A DNA stretch of 64,000 nucleotides from Parabacteroides sp. PF5-6 (GCF_029504695.1 NZ_JAQFIN010000001.1:310001-374000), one strand, 5' to 3'; positions 43,006 through 51,211 are shown, counted from the first letter of the stretch. Numbers and translations: made by a program. The notes: generated by a model not told the origin, from the letters alone.

Positions 43006-46000
43006 ATGCAAAAAGACAAAGTAGCAACGTTGATCCTTGATGATGGTAGTGTGTATCAGGGATATTCGTTTGGTTATGAAGGACCGGTGACGGGCGAGGT
43101 GGTGTTTAATACCGCCATGACCGGTTATCCGGAGAGTTTGACCGACCCTTCCTATGCGGGACAAATGATTGTACTGACCTATCCGCTGGTGGGAAACTAT
43201 GGGGTACCTCCGCGTACATTCAGTGCGAACGGGATCGCTACCCGGATGGAGAGCGAGAAGATCCATGCCAACGCCATTATTATAAGCGATTATAGTCATG
43301 AATTCAGCCACTGGAACGCGGTGGAAAGCCTCGGACATTGGCTGAAAGACGAGAAAGTGCCGGGTATCTATGGGATTGATACACGGGCGCTGACGAAGAA
43401 ACTTCGTGAGAGCGGAGTGATGATGGGTAGAATCGTCGTAGACGATTCTACCCATCATCAATTGACAATTGACAATGGACAATTGACAATTAATAGTTTG
43501 GAGTCATTAGAAACGGATGACAATGAAGAGATATCATCTGAAACATTTAATTGTCAATTGTCAACTGTCAATTGTCAATTTGGAAACTATGGTGATGTGA
43601 ATTATGTCGATGTAGTTTCCACAAAAGAGGTTATTACCTATAACGAAGGCCCCGGCAAGAAACGTGTCGTATTGGTCGATTGCGGTGTGAAACACAATAT
43701 CATACGCAGCCTTGTAAACCGGGATGTGACAGTGATCCGTGTGCCCTGGAACTATGATTTTAATCAGTTAGAATACGATGGCCTCTTTATCAGTAACGGG
43801 CCGGGTGACCCCGATACCTGTGTGGAAGCAGTCGAAAATATACGCAAAGCCCTCGACGGAGATAAACCGATCTGCGGGATCTGTATGGGAAACCAATTAC
43901 TGGCCAAAGCGGGAGGTGCGTCTATCTTTAAATTGAAATACGGACACCGCAGTCATAACCAGCCGGTGAAGATGGTTGGCACGGATCGTTGCTTTATCAC
44001 TTCGCAGAACCACGGTTACGCGGTGGATAACGATAGCCTGGGAACTGATTGGGAACCCCTGTTTATCAATATGAACGACGGTACCAACGAAGGGATCCGC
44101 CATCGAACGAAACCCTTCTTCTCTTCCCAGTTCCATCCCGAGGCTTGTAGCGGGCCGACGGATACGGAATTTATATTCGATTTATTCATTTCCTCTTTGG
44201 AAACGAATAAATTGAACATAAATTCAATTGACAATGGACGAAGCGAATTGGCAGAAGCCAATTCGCAATTGACAATTGACAATGGACAATGGACAATTGA
44301 TAGTATTGAGTCGTCAGAAACGGATGATAAAGAAAGAATACCATCTGAAACATTTAATTGTCAATTGTCAACTGTCAATTGTCAATTAGACAAGAACTTT
44401 CCCAAGAAAGTTCTTGTCTTAGGATCGGGCGCTTTGAAAATCGGCGAAGCCGGTGAGTTCGACTACTCGGGTAGCCAGGCACTGAAAGCCTTGAAAGAAG
44501 AAGGGATCGAAACCATTCTGATCAATCCGAATATCGCAACGGTGCAAACCTCCGAAGGGGTGGCCGACCGGGTTTATTTCCTGCCCGTTACGCCTTACTT
44601 TGTGGAGAAGGTGATTGCCAAGGAACGGCCGGAAGGGATTCTTTTGGCCTTCGGTGGACAGACAGCGTTGAACTGTGGTGTCGCTTTGGAAAAAGAAGGT
44701 GTACTACAAAAATATAATGTAAAGGTTCTCGGAACCCAGGTGCAGGCCATTATGGATACCGAGGATCGTGAATTGTTTGTCCGCAAACTGGATGAGATCG
44801 GAGTGAAGACCATCAAGAGCGAAGCGGTGGAGAATATCGCCGATGCCCGCCGGGCGGCTCGTGAACTGGGCTATCCGGTGATTATCCGTGCGGCTTACGC
44901 ACTGGGAGGATTGGGCTCCGGCTTCTGCGATAACGAAGAGGAACTGAATACCCTGGCTGAAAAAGCTTTCTCTTTCTCGCCACAGGTGTTGGTGGAAAAG
45001 AGTCTGAAGGGATGGAAAGAGGTTGAATATGAAGTGGTGCGCGACCGGTTCGACAATTGTATTACGGTTTGTAATATGGAGAACTTCGATCCATTGGGCA
45101 TCCATACCGGAGAAAGCATTGTGATTGCTCCTTCGCAAACCCTTTCAAATACCGATTATCATAAACTGCGTGAGTTGGCGATCCAAATCATCCGTCATAT
45201 CGGTATTGTCGGCGAATGTAATGTGCAATATGCTTACGACCCGGAAAGCGAAGATTATCGGGTGATCGAGGTCAATGCCCGCTTGAGCCGTTCGTCGGCT
45301 TTGGCATCGAAGGCAACAGGTTATCCTTTGGCTTTTGTGGCAGCGAAGTTGGGATTGGGTTACGGTTTGTTCGATCTGAAGAACTCGGTTACTAAGACTA
45401 CCACCGCTTTCTTCGAGCCGGCATTAGACTATGTGGTCTGTAAGATCCCGCGTTGGGACTTAGGCAAGTTTCATGGTGTCGATCGCGAACTGGGATCAAG
45501 TATGAAGTCGGTCGGCGAGGTAATGGCGATCGGGCGTACCTTCGAAGAGTCCTTGCAGAAGGGATTGCGTATGATCGGGCAGGGGATGCACGGTTTTGTG
45601 GAAAACAAAGAGTTGGTGATCGAAGATATCGATAAAGCTTTACGCGAACCGACCGACCGACGGATCTTTGTGATCAGCAAAGCTTTCCGCGCCGGATATA
45701 CCATCGATCAGATTCATGAGTTGACGAAGATCGATAAGTGGTTCCTGCAAAAGCTCTATGAAATTATTGAAACAGCGGAAGAACTAGAGAAATGCACCGA
45801 ACTATCGGAAATCTCCGATCTCCTGTTGCGCCATGCTAAACAACAAGGCTTCTCGGACTTCCAGATCGGACGCGCCGTCTTTAAAGAAGAGGCCGACCTG
45901 GAACAAATGAGTCTTCGGGTGCGTGCCGATAGAAAGAGTAGGGGGATCCTGCCCGTTGTGAAGCAGATCGATACGTTGGCCGCTGAATATCCGGCGCAGA

Positions 46001-47604
46001 CCAACTACCTCTATATGACGTACTGCGGCACGGAGAACGATGTGCAATACCAGGGCGATCATCGCTCGATCATCGTATTGGGCTCGGGCGCTTACCGGAT
46101 CGGCAGCTCGGTCGAGTTCGACTGGTGCGGCGTACAGGCATTGAATACCATACGCAAGGAAGGCTGGCGTTCGGTGATGATCAACTATAATCCCGAAACG
46201 GTATCGACCGATTACGATATGTGCGACCGGTTATACTTCGACGAACTGACGTTTGAACGGGTGATGGATATTCACGAACTGGAGAACCCGCACGGTGTGA
46301 TTGTCTCGACCGGCGGACAGATCCCTAATAACCTGGCCATTCGCCTGGATGAACAAGATGTAAATATTCTGGGCACTTCGGCCCGAAGTATCGACAATGC
46401 GGAAGACCGCGAGAAATTCTCCGCCATGCTCGACCGGATCGGGGTGGACCAACCCCGCTGGAAAGAGCTTTCTTCGCTGGAGGATATCAATAGCTTTGTC
46501 GAAGAAGTCGGGTTCCCGGTACTGGTGCGTCCGAGTTATGTGTTGAGTGGTGCGGCGATGAACGTCTGCTCCAACCCCGAAGAACTGGAACGTTTCCTGA
46601 AACTGGCAGCCAATGTGAGTAAGAAACACCCTGTGGTGGTTAGCCAGTTTATCGAATATGCCAAAGAGGTCGAGGTCGATGCCGTGGCCGATAAAGGCGA
46701 GATCGTGATGTATGCTATTTCGGAACATATCGAGTTTGCCGGCGTTCATTCGGGAGATGCCACGATCCAGTTCCCGGCCGAAAAGCTCTATGTCGAGACT
46801 GTTCGCCGGATCAAGCGCATCAGCAAACAGATTGCCAAAGAATTGAATATCTCGGGTCCTTTTAATATCCAGTACCTGGCAAAAGGAAACGAGATCAAGG
46901 TGATCGAATGTAACCTACGCGCTTCGCGGAGTTTCCCGTTTGTCAGTAAGGTGTTAAAGATCAACTTTATCGAACTGGCCACGCGCATTATGCTCGGCCT
47001 GCCGGTAGAGAAACCTGCCAAGAACGAGTTCGATCTGGATTATGTCGGTATCAAAGCCTCGCAGTTCTCTTTCAACCGCCTGCAAAAGGCCGACCCGGTA
47101 TTGGGTGTCGATATGGCCTCTACGGGCGAAGTGGGGTGTTTGGGCGATGATGTGTCGGAAGCGATCCTGACCAGTATGCTATCGGTCGGACAGCGCGTTC
47201 CGGAAAAGAATATCTTGCTTTCGACCGGTAGTGCCAAACAGAAAGTCACGATGCTCGATGCTGCCAAGATGCTCTCGGCCAAAGGATACAACCTTTACGC
47301 GACAGGTGGAACCCATCGTTTCCTCGAAGAGAACGGCATCGCCAATACGAAGGTCTACTGGCCCAGTGAAGAAGGACATCCGCAGGCTTTGGATCTCTTA
47401 CGTGAGAAGCAAATAGATATGGTTGTCAATATCCCGCGTGACCTGACTGCCCGCGAATTGAGCAACGGATATCAGGTACGTCGTGCCGCGATCGACCTGA
47501 ACGTTCCCTTGATCACCAATGCCCGCCTGGCAAGTGCTTTTATCGAGGCCTTCTGTACACTAAGCCTCGATGATATTCACATTAAGAGCTGGCAGGAGTA
47601 TTGA
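43006..47604 (+). CDS. carAB: Fused carbamoyl-phosphate synthase, CarA-CarB in one ORF, with two in-frame repeat insertions
   Basis: The ORF is 1532 residues. Residues 1 to about 395 are CarA: the N-terminal small-subunit domain, then class I glutaminase with nucleophile Cys293 in GICMGNQLL and His377/Glu379 in SSQFHPEA. Residues from about 462 are a full-length CarB: two ATP-grasp halves (KVLVLGSGALKIGEAGEFDYSG; SIIVLGSGAYRIGSSVEFDW) and a C-terminal MGS-like regulatory domain (about 1390-1532). Two homologous, about 120-bp palindromic elements are translated in frame: residues about 147-192 inside CarA and about 405-461 as the CarA-CarB linker (QLTIDNGQ...FNCQLSTVNCQ). It makes carbamoyl phosphate for pyrimidines and arginine. 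Confidence 0.95.
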   Translation: MQKDKVATLILDDGSVYQGYSFGYEGPVTGEVVFNTAMTGYPESLTDPSYAGQMIVLTYPLVGNYGVPPRTFSANGIATRMESEKIHANAIIISDYSHEFSHWNAVESLGHWLKDEKVPGIYGIDTRALTKKLRESGVMMGRIVVDDSTHHQLTIDNGQLTINSLESLETDDNEEISSETFNCQLSTVNCQFGNYGDVNYVDVVSTKEVITYNEGPGKKRVVLVDCGVKHNIIRSLVNRDVTVIRVPWNYDFNQLEYDGLFISNGPGDPDTCVEAVENIRKALDGDKPICGICMGNQLLAKAGGASIFKLKYGHRSHNQPVKMVGTDRCFITSQNHGYAVDNDSLGTDWEPLFINMNDGTNEGIRHRTKPFFSSQFHPEACSGPTDTEFIFDLFISSLETNKLNINSIDNGRSELAEANSQLTIDNGQWTIDSIESSETDDKERIPSETFNCQLSTVNCQLDKNFPKKVLVLGSGALKIGEAGEFDYSGSQALKALKEEGIETILINPNIATVQTSEGVADRVYFLPVTPYFVEKVIAKERPEGILLAFGGQTALNCGVALEKEGVLQKYNVKVLGTQVQAIMDTEDRELFVRKLDEIGVKTIKSEAVENIADARRAARELGYPVIIRAAYALGGLGSGFCDNEEELNTLAEKAFSFSPQVLVEKSLKGWKEVEYEVVRDRFDNCITVCNMENFDPLGIHTGESIVIAPSQTLSNTDYHKLRELAIQIIRHIGIVGECNVQYAYDPESEDYRVIEVNARLSRSSALASKATGYPLAFVAAKLGLGYGLFDLKNSVTKTTTAFFEPALDYVVCKIPRWDLGKFHGVDRELGSSMKSVGEVMAIGRTFEESLQKGLRMIGQGMHGFVENKELVIEDIDKALREPTDRRIFVISKAFRAGYTIDQIHELTKIDKWFLQKLYEIIETAEELEKCTELSEISDLLLRHAKQQGFSDFQIGRAVFKEEADLEQMSLRVRADRKSRGILPVVKQIDTLAAEYPAQTNYLYMTYCGTENDVQYQGDHRSIIVLGSGAYRIGSSVEFDWCGVQALNTIRKEGWRSVMINYNPETVSTDYDMCDRLYFDELTFERVMDIHELENPHGVIVSTGGQIPNNLAIRLDEQDVNILGTSARSIDNAEDREKFSAMLDRIGVDQPRWKELSSLEDINSFVEEVGFPVLVRPSYVLSGAAMNVCSNPEELERFLKLAANVSKKHPVVVSQFIEYAKEVEVDAVADKGEIVMYAISEHIEFAGVHSGDATIQFPAEKLYVETVRRIKRISKQIAKELNISGPFNIQYLAKGNEIKVIECNLRASRSFPFVSKVLKINFIELATRIMLGLPVEKPAKNEFDLDYVGIKASQFSFNRLQKADPVLGVDMASTGEVGCLGDDVSEAILTSMLSVGQRVPEKNILLSTGSAKQKVTMLDAAKMLSAKGYNLYATGGTHRFLEENGIANTKVYWPSEEGHPQALDLLREKQIDMVVNIPRDLTARELSNGYQVRRAAIDLNVPLITNARLASAFIEAFCTLSLDDIHIKSWQEY
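43418..43460. repeat. 20-bp perfect hairpin inside carA
   Basis: TGATGATGGGTAGAATCGTC (43418-43437), loop GTA, and its exact complement (43441-43460). The left arm encodes the family-conserved VMMGRIV segment; the right arm is an inverted copy abutting repeat element 1. Confidence 0.9.
43459..43581. repeat. In-frame palindromic heptamer element 1 (within carA)
   Basis: The arms are heptamer tandems: AATTGACAATTGACAATG-type at 43460-43494 and the complementary TTGTCAATTGTCAACTGTC-type at 43548-43581, around a 53-bp centre. It shares arms and centre with element 2 at 44265-44388. All of it is translated. Confidence 0.9.
44245..44388. repeat. In-frame palindromic heptamer element 2 (CarA-CarB junction)
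   Basis: The heptamer arms at 44266-44303 and 44353-44388 flank a centre homologous to element 1 (GAAACGGATGA, CATCTGAAACATTTAATTG). A small hairpin GAATTGGC/GCCAATTC (44245-44264) precedes it. No stop codon separates CarA from CarB. Confidence 0.9.
44389..44419. repeat. Inverted duplication at the start of the CarB part
   Basis: GACAAGAACTTTC (44389-44401) pairs perfectly with GAAAGTTCTTGTC (44407-44419). The right arm encodes the family-conserved KKVLVL start of CarB, and the left arm is the inverted copy next to element 2. Confidence 0.85.
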
Positions 47605-47688
47605 ATGGTAAAAAAATAAGTGTCTTGCTGAAATGCTGAATAGTAAAGTGATATTTGTGAATTAATTTTCGCTTGCAGCACTGTAAAT

Positions 47689-47729
47689 TGCGCCCACTAT
47701 TATCCGAAAATAGTGGGCGCACTCTTTTT
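47689..47729 (+). terminator. Terminator after carAB
   Basis: GCGCCCACTAT and ATAGTGGGCGC (11-bp stem) are followed by ACTCTTTTT. Confidence 0.85.
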
Positions 47730-47772
47730 GGGATAATAGTGTTCAATAATTAATAATTAAACTCTCTGAATC

Positions 47773-48705
47773 ATGAAAAAAAGTTTTGTACTATTCGCAG
47801 CGATGTGTTTCATTCCGTTTGCATTTACTTCGTGTGATGATGCATTAACAGAAGAAAAAGCCAATGAAGTCCTTGTAACAAAAGCAGATGCCCCCGAATT
47901 TGGGTATTGCGGTGAACCTTTTGTGACTTCCCTTATTGCCGGCAAACAAACTCCGGTGGGAACGGTTACGGTAGGTAACGATAAAGAAAATCTGTATGTG
48001 ACCTATACATTGGATGCTTCCTGGAATTTGAGTGATACCAAATTGTTTGTGGGTGATGATGCCGATCTACCGGTAAACAATGGAGGCAATCCTCAAATGG
48101 GTCATTTTCCTTATAAAACGACTCATTCTCCGGCCGTGAATACCTTTACGTATGTGATTTCTTTGGAAGAGATTTCGGAATGTGTGACTATTGCCGCACA
48201 AGGTGAAGTGATTTCTCCGGAAGAACAAACGGCAAGTGCCTGGGGCGAAGGTACGGCTTTCGGAAAGAGTGGCGCGATGAAGTTTGAATATTGTGTACAG
48301 GAATGTATCGAAGTGCCTGCGGAACCGATCCGTTATGAGACAGAATCTGCCTGGTCGGCTGGTGACCGTTATACGGAAAAAGGAAACTGGGGTACGTATA
48401 CGGCTTATGCCGGTGAAGAACTGACGGTTTCTGTTTATGCCGGACAAACGATTGACGTCGGTACGGTTACATTCTCTGAAGTAGTGGAGGGTAATATCAC
48501 CATTACAATCGCGTTGACCGGTGGCTGGGAACTGAATGCAGAGAAAACGGAAACCGTAAAGATCCAGGGATACGAAGCGGCTCCTTCTGGAAATCCGGCT
48601 CCGGGACAGTTCAAAACCTATAAAGGCGAATCTTTGGTTGTCGAAGTGCCTGCATCCAATTTCTATGGCATCCACCTGGACGTGAGATTGCCCATTTATG
48701 AATAA
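47773..48705 (+). CDS. Hypothetical surface lipoprotein with repeated beta domain
   Basis: The 310-residue lipoprotein (lipobox FTSC, MKKSFVLFAAMCFIPFAFTSC) has two related beta-sandwich-like segments. One is about 38-165 (FGYCGEPFVTSLIAGKQTPVGTVTVGNDKENLYVTYTLDASW). The other is about 180-310, containing YTAYAGEELTVSVYAGQTIDVGTVTFSEVVEGNITITIALTGGWEL. Both share the VGTVTV...ITY/IA-L...W-L pattern, indicating internal duplication. No known family is recognised with certainty. A cell-surface or periplasmic location is inferred. Confidence 0.65.
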   Translation: MKKSFVLFAAMCFIPFAFTSCDDALTEEKANEVLVTKADAPEFGYCGEPFVTSLIAGKQTPVGTVTVGNDKENLYVTYTLDASWNLSDTKLFVGDDADLPVNNGGNPQMGHFPYKTTHSPAVNTFTYVISLEEISECVTIAAQGEVISPEEQTASAWGEGTAFGKSGAMKFEYCVQECIEVPAEPIRYETESAWSAGDRYTEKGNWGTYTAYAGEELTVSVYAGQTIDVGTVTFSEVVEGNITITIALTGGWELNAEKTETVKIQGYEAAPSGNPAPGQFKTYKGESLVVEVPASNFYGIHLDVRLPIYE

Positions 48706-48749
48706 GCTTTTTGAGGCTTCCAGATAGTAAAAAGATCCCCAAATCAATC

Positions 48750-48782
48750 GTTCCACCTTCTTTCGAGTAGGTGGAACTTTTG
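48750..48782 (+). terminator. Terminator after the lipoprotein gene
   Basis: GTTCCACCT (48750-48758) and AGGTGGAAC (48769-48777) form a 9-bp stem followed by TTTTG. Confidence 0.8.
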
Positions 48783-48828
48783 TGACAATCTTCACATCTC
48801 ACCCTATTTGAAACCTATCACACACCCC

Positions 48829-48955
48829 CTTTTTCAAACTACCGGTACTTTGCGCGCAAACTACTAATATTTTGTCGCCAAACTACCGGTAGTTTGTTCG
48901 CAAACTACCAGTAGTTTATGAAGAGAATATTAACGATTCATTTTCAATGGTTTAG
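48829..48955. repeat. 22-bp-period array, family B, 4 units (copy B2, inverted)
   Basis: Units at 48829-48850, 48851-48872, 48873-48894 and 48895-48916 are reverse complements of B1 units, in the matching reverse order. The flank to 48955 (ATTCATTTTCAATGGTTTA) also matches the flank of B1. No gene is present from 48706 to 49917. Confidence 0.9.
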
Positions 48956-48989
48956 AAATCGCATTGAAGAAAATCGGAAGATTTTCTTC

Positions 48990-49105
48990 AGTAGTTGGTA
49001 GTGGGTAGTTGGTAGTTAGTAGGCGCGGAGCGGTAAATGGAAGAAAATTGGAAGATTTTCTTCGGTAGTTGGTAGTGGGTAGTTAGTAGTTGGTAGGCGA
49101 GGAGC
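48990..49105. repeat. Two heptamer tracts (AGTTGGT / AGTTAGT words)
   Basis: GTAGTTGGTAGTGGGTAGTT-type 7-bp tandems occur at about 48991-49022 and 49060-49095. Each is followed by GGCG-GGAGCGG-AAATGGAAGA, so the unit is a direct duplication of about 70 bp. Confidence 0.7.
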
Positions 49106-49151
49106 GGCAAATGGAAGAGAATGTGAAGGTGCAGGATAATAGCAAGTGGAC

Positions 49152-49315
49152 TATCTCGGCTCCCCTCCTTTGAAAAGGAGGGGGTGGACCGCTGCTTGCA
49201 GCGGTGGGGTGGTTAGATCTTTTAAGTGACTATTAATTAGCAATATAAGAATCTAACCACCTCCCGGCTCGTACCTCGCCGTACTCCTCCTTTTCAAAGG
49301 AGGAGAGCCAAGAAT
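49152..49315. repeat. Long palindromic repeat (CTCCCCTCCTTT type), about 164 bp
   Basis: The outer arms TCTCGGCTCC...GGTGGTTAGAT and ATCTAACCACC...GGAGAGCCAAGA are nearly complementary over about 60 bp. Internal hairpins are CCTCCTTTGAAAAGGAGG and ACCGCTGCTTGCAGCGGT. It is related to 42874-42964. Confidence 0.8.
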
Positions 49316-49326
49316 GTCCATCTGCT

Positions 49327-49470
49327 ATCACCGGAAAATCTTCAAATCTCAAATATTAGAACCCCGCCAAAACCCCTTTCCAAAACATCGCGCTTTGGGT
49401 GAAAAAACATTGCACTTTGGTGAAAAAAACATTGCGCTTTGGGCGACCAAAGTGCGATGTTTATTTTGGG
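49327..49470. repeat. 22-bp-period array, family C, 4 units (copy C2, inverted)
   Basis: Units at 49383-49404, 49405-49426, 49427-49448 and 49449-49470 have core AAACATTGCGCTTTGG; the last is in opposite orientation. The left flank (AAAATCTTC...ACCCCGCC) matches the reverse complement of the right flank of C1. Confidence 0.9.
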
Positions 49471-49807
49471 TATTTACCACATAAAAGTTTCGTACCCCCT
49501 TCCACCTTTCACCCGGTCGCCAGATCCCTGTGTTGATCAGCGTTTCGGGTGAAGGTTTGGGGAAGGTCTGCGTCGTCTGCGTTCCAGGATGGCGGCTTCC
49601 CGAAAAAGGCCGGCAGGGTTTTCCAAAAGGCCGGCGGCCTTTTCTAAAGGGCTGCCGGGGTTTTGTAAAAGGCCGCCGGCCTTTTTCGGGAAGCCGCCAG
49701 CTGTCGTTTTTTTAACTTGTTCTTTCACCCGGAATGCGGATCAATACAGGGATCTGGCGACCGGGTGAAAGGTGAAGACCGGGATGAAAACTTTTATGTG
49801 GTAAACG
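49471..49807. repeat. About 337-bp palindrome with array D2 at its centre
   Basis: The outer arms begin TTTACCACATAAAAGTTT and end with its near-complement at about 49790-49805. A second block, CACCTTTCACCCGGTCGCCA and onward, pairs with its complement at about 49748-49776. The centre (49591-49611 with 49677-49697, perfect GGCGGCTTCCCGAAAAAGGC arms) holds four family D units (49603-49690). Confidence 0.85.
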
Positions 49808-49917
49808 CGGTTGTCGGAAATATCAGAAATAATTTCCTATATTAGCCCGATAATCATGCGGAAGGCGGATGGAGACAGCTAAGGTTCCGGCTTCGGCATA
49901 CTGAAAAGAAGTCTTAT

Positions 49918-50496
49918 ATGGAAACAAAAAAACTCATCGTTCAACAGATCAGTAAGATTACCATTCCTTTAAGCGATAAGGCGCAAAGTAAGTTGCTCTC
50001 GATCCTGCACTGTTCGGAGCTGAAGAAAGGTGAACTTTTTCTGAAAGAGGGAGAGGTGGCTAAAAATATAGGTTATGTGTATAAAGGGATGCTGCGTGTG
50101 TTTTATTATAAGAACAATAAGGAGCTCACCGAGTATTTTGCTTACGAACAGAAGTTTTTCCTGAGCATTGAAAGCTGCTTCCGGAAAACGCCTTCGCATT
50201 TGATTATCGAGGCTTTGGAACCTACTGTCGTGTATAGTTTGTTGTACGACGAGTTTATCGCATTAAGCCAGGAAGATGAAGAAATTGCCCGGCTGTATCG
50301 TTTTCTGATGGAGAGTTCTTTGATTATTTCACAGAGAAAAATTGATTCGCTTCGTTTTGAAACAGCGCATGAGCGTTATAACCGGTTGATGAAGGATGAT
50401 CCCGAGATCATTAAGCGTGCACCCTTGTCTTACATAGCCTCTTATCTGTTGATGACACCGGAGACGCTGAGCCGTGTGCGCGCCAATATCCTGTAA
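49918..50496 (+). CDS. Crp/Fnr-family transcriptional regulator
   Basis: The 192-residue protein has a cyclic-nucleotide-binding-like beta-roll (about 15-130, LKKGELFLKEGEVAKNIGYVYKGMLRVFYY) and a C-terminal region ending PLSYIASYLLMTPETLSRVRANIL, the helix-turn-helix recognition part of the family. It lacks cysteines arranged for an Fe-S cluster, so it is not Fnr itself. The effector is unknown. The Bacteroidetes branch often regulates single nearby genes; no obvious target adjoins. Confidence 0.85.
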   Translation: METKKLIVQQISKITIPLSDKAQSKLLSILHCSELKKGELFLKEGEVAKNIGYVYKGMLRVFYYKNNKELTEYFAYEQKFFLSIESCFRKTPSHLIIEALEPTVVYSLLYDEFIALSQEDEEIARLYRFLMESSLIISQRKIDSLRFETAHERYNRLMKDDPEIIKRAPLSYIASYLLMTPETLSRVRANIL

Positions 50497-50584
50497 GGTG
50501 GGATGACTTTAGTCAATAAACTTTAAATTTGTTACATAATTGACATAGATCAAGTCGTAATCTATAAATATATATGATATTTGC

Positions 50585-50713
50585 AGTACGAAAAGGGCGT
50601 AGAGTCTTTTTTCGTTAGAATGTGACACCAAGCATTACTATGATATATACACAGATGGATTAGGTTAGTTTTTAATTCTCAGAGAGGGACAGAGCGTGAG
50701 TTCTGTCCCTTTT
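50585..50713 (+). ncRNA. Candidate small RNA or trailer with terminator
   Basis: A possible -7 element (GATATTTG at about 50576-50583) is followed by about 125 nt without a good ORF. This ends at a hairpin GGGACAGA/TCTGTCCC (50686-50709) and TTTT. It could be an independent sRNA, or simply the 3' trailer of the Crp-like gene, with the hairpin serving also as terminator for the convergent DUF5606 gene. Confidence 0.35.
50686..50713. terminator. Bidirectional terminator
   Basis: GGGACAGA-GCGTGAGT-TCTGTCCC is followed by TTTTG on the plus strand. It lies between the Crp-like gene and the convergent DUF5606 gene (stop at 50720). Confidence 0.75.
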
Positions 50714-50719
50714 GTTATT

Positions 50720-51169
50720 TTATTCCGCTTTTCCTTCTTCTTCTTCCGTTGTTGTTGTTTCTTCTTCTTCTACCACTTGGGGGGTGAAGTCAGTGATATC
50801 GTTTTCGATAAGCAGGTTATACCAGTTCAACAGTTTCTTGATATCATTGTTGTAAACGCGTTCTTCATCGTAGTTGGGAAGCACCTCTTTCATATAGGCA
50901 GCCAATTCGTTGGGTTTGAGTGCTGATGGCTGGAATGGCAGTTTGGCGCCGTTTTCTTTTTCTTTGATCGTATGTAGCACTTCGTGTAAAGGAGTTTCTT
51001 CCTCATGGGTATATATGGCAATATCGCCCAGTGAGATGATTTTATCCTTAGCATAAGCCGGTATTCTTTTCTTATCTGTCAAAGACTCAACGATCAACAT
51101 GTTCTTCCCTTGAGAAACCAACTTGAACAGGCCTGGTTTGCCTGAAATAGATAAAATAGTTTTCAACAT
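50720..51169 (-). CDS. DUF5606-domain protein
   Basis: The product is 149 residues from MLKTILSISGKPGLFKLVSQG, the conserved family start. The frame is open to 51217, but a TACATTTG -7 element at 51204-51211 supports 51169. A small beta-rich N-terminal domain (about 1-60, GKNMLIVESLTDKKRIPAY) is followed by a helical part (KLPFQPSALKPNELAAYMKEVLPNYDEERVYNNDIKKLLNWYNLL) and an acidic tail (EEEETTTTEEEEGKAE). It is common next to housekeeping genes of Bacteroidales; function is unknown. Confidence 0.8.
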   Translation of the reverse strand: MLKTILSISGKPGLFKLVSQGKNMLIVESLTDKKRIPAYAKDKIISLGDIAIYTHEEETPLHEVLHTIKEKENGAKLPFQPSALKPNELAAYMKEVLPNYDEERVYNNDIKKLLNWYNLLIENDITDFTPQVVEEEETTTTEEEEGKAE

Positions 51170-51203
51170 AAGTTTTTTCTTTTGTGTTAAATAATTAAAG
51201 GTG

Positions 51204-51211
51204 CAAATGTA
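51204..51211 (-). promoter_or_regulatory. -7 element of the DUF5606 gene
   Basis: Minus-strand TACATTTG matches TAnnTTTG, 35 bp before the start at 51169. Confidence 0.45.

Noticed and set aside
49537-49728. Short ORFs on both strands through array D2
   Set aside because: They arise from the GC-rich palindromic repeat (KKAGGLLQNP-like translations) and have no support as genes.
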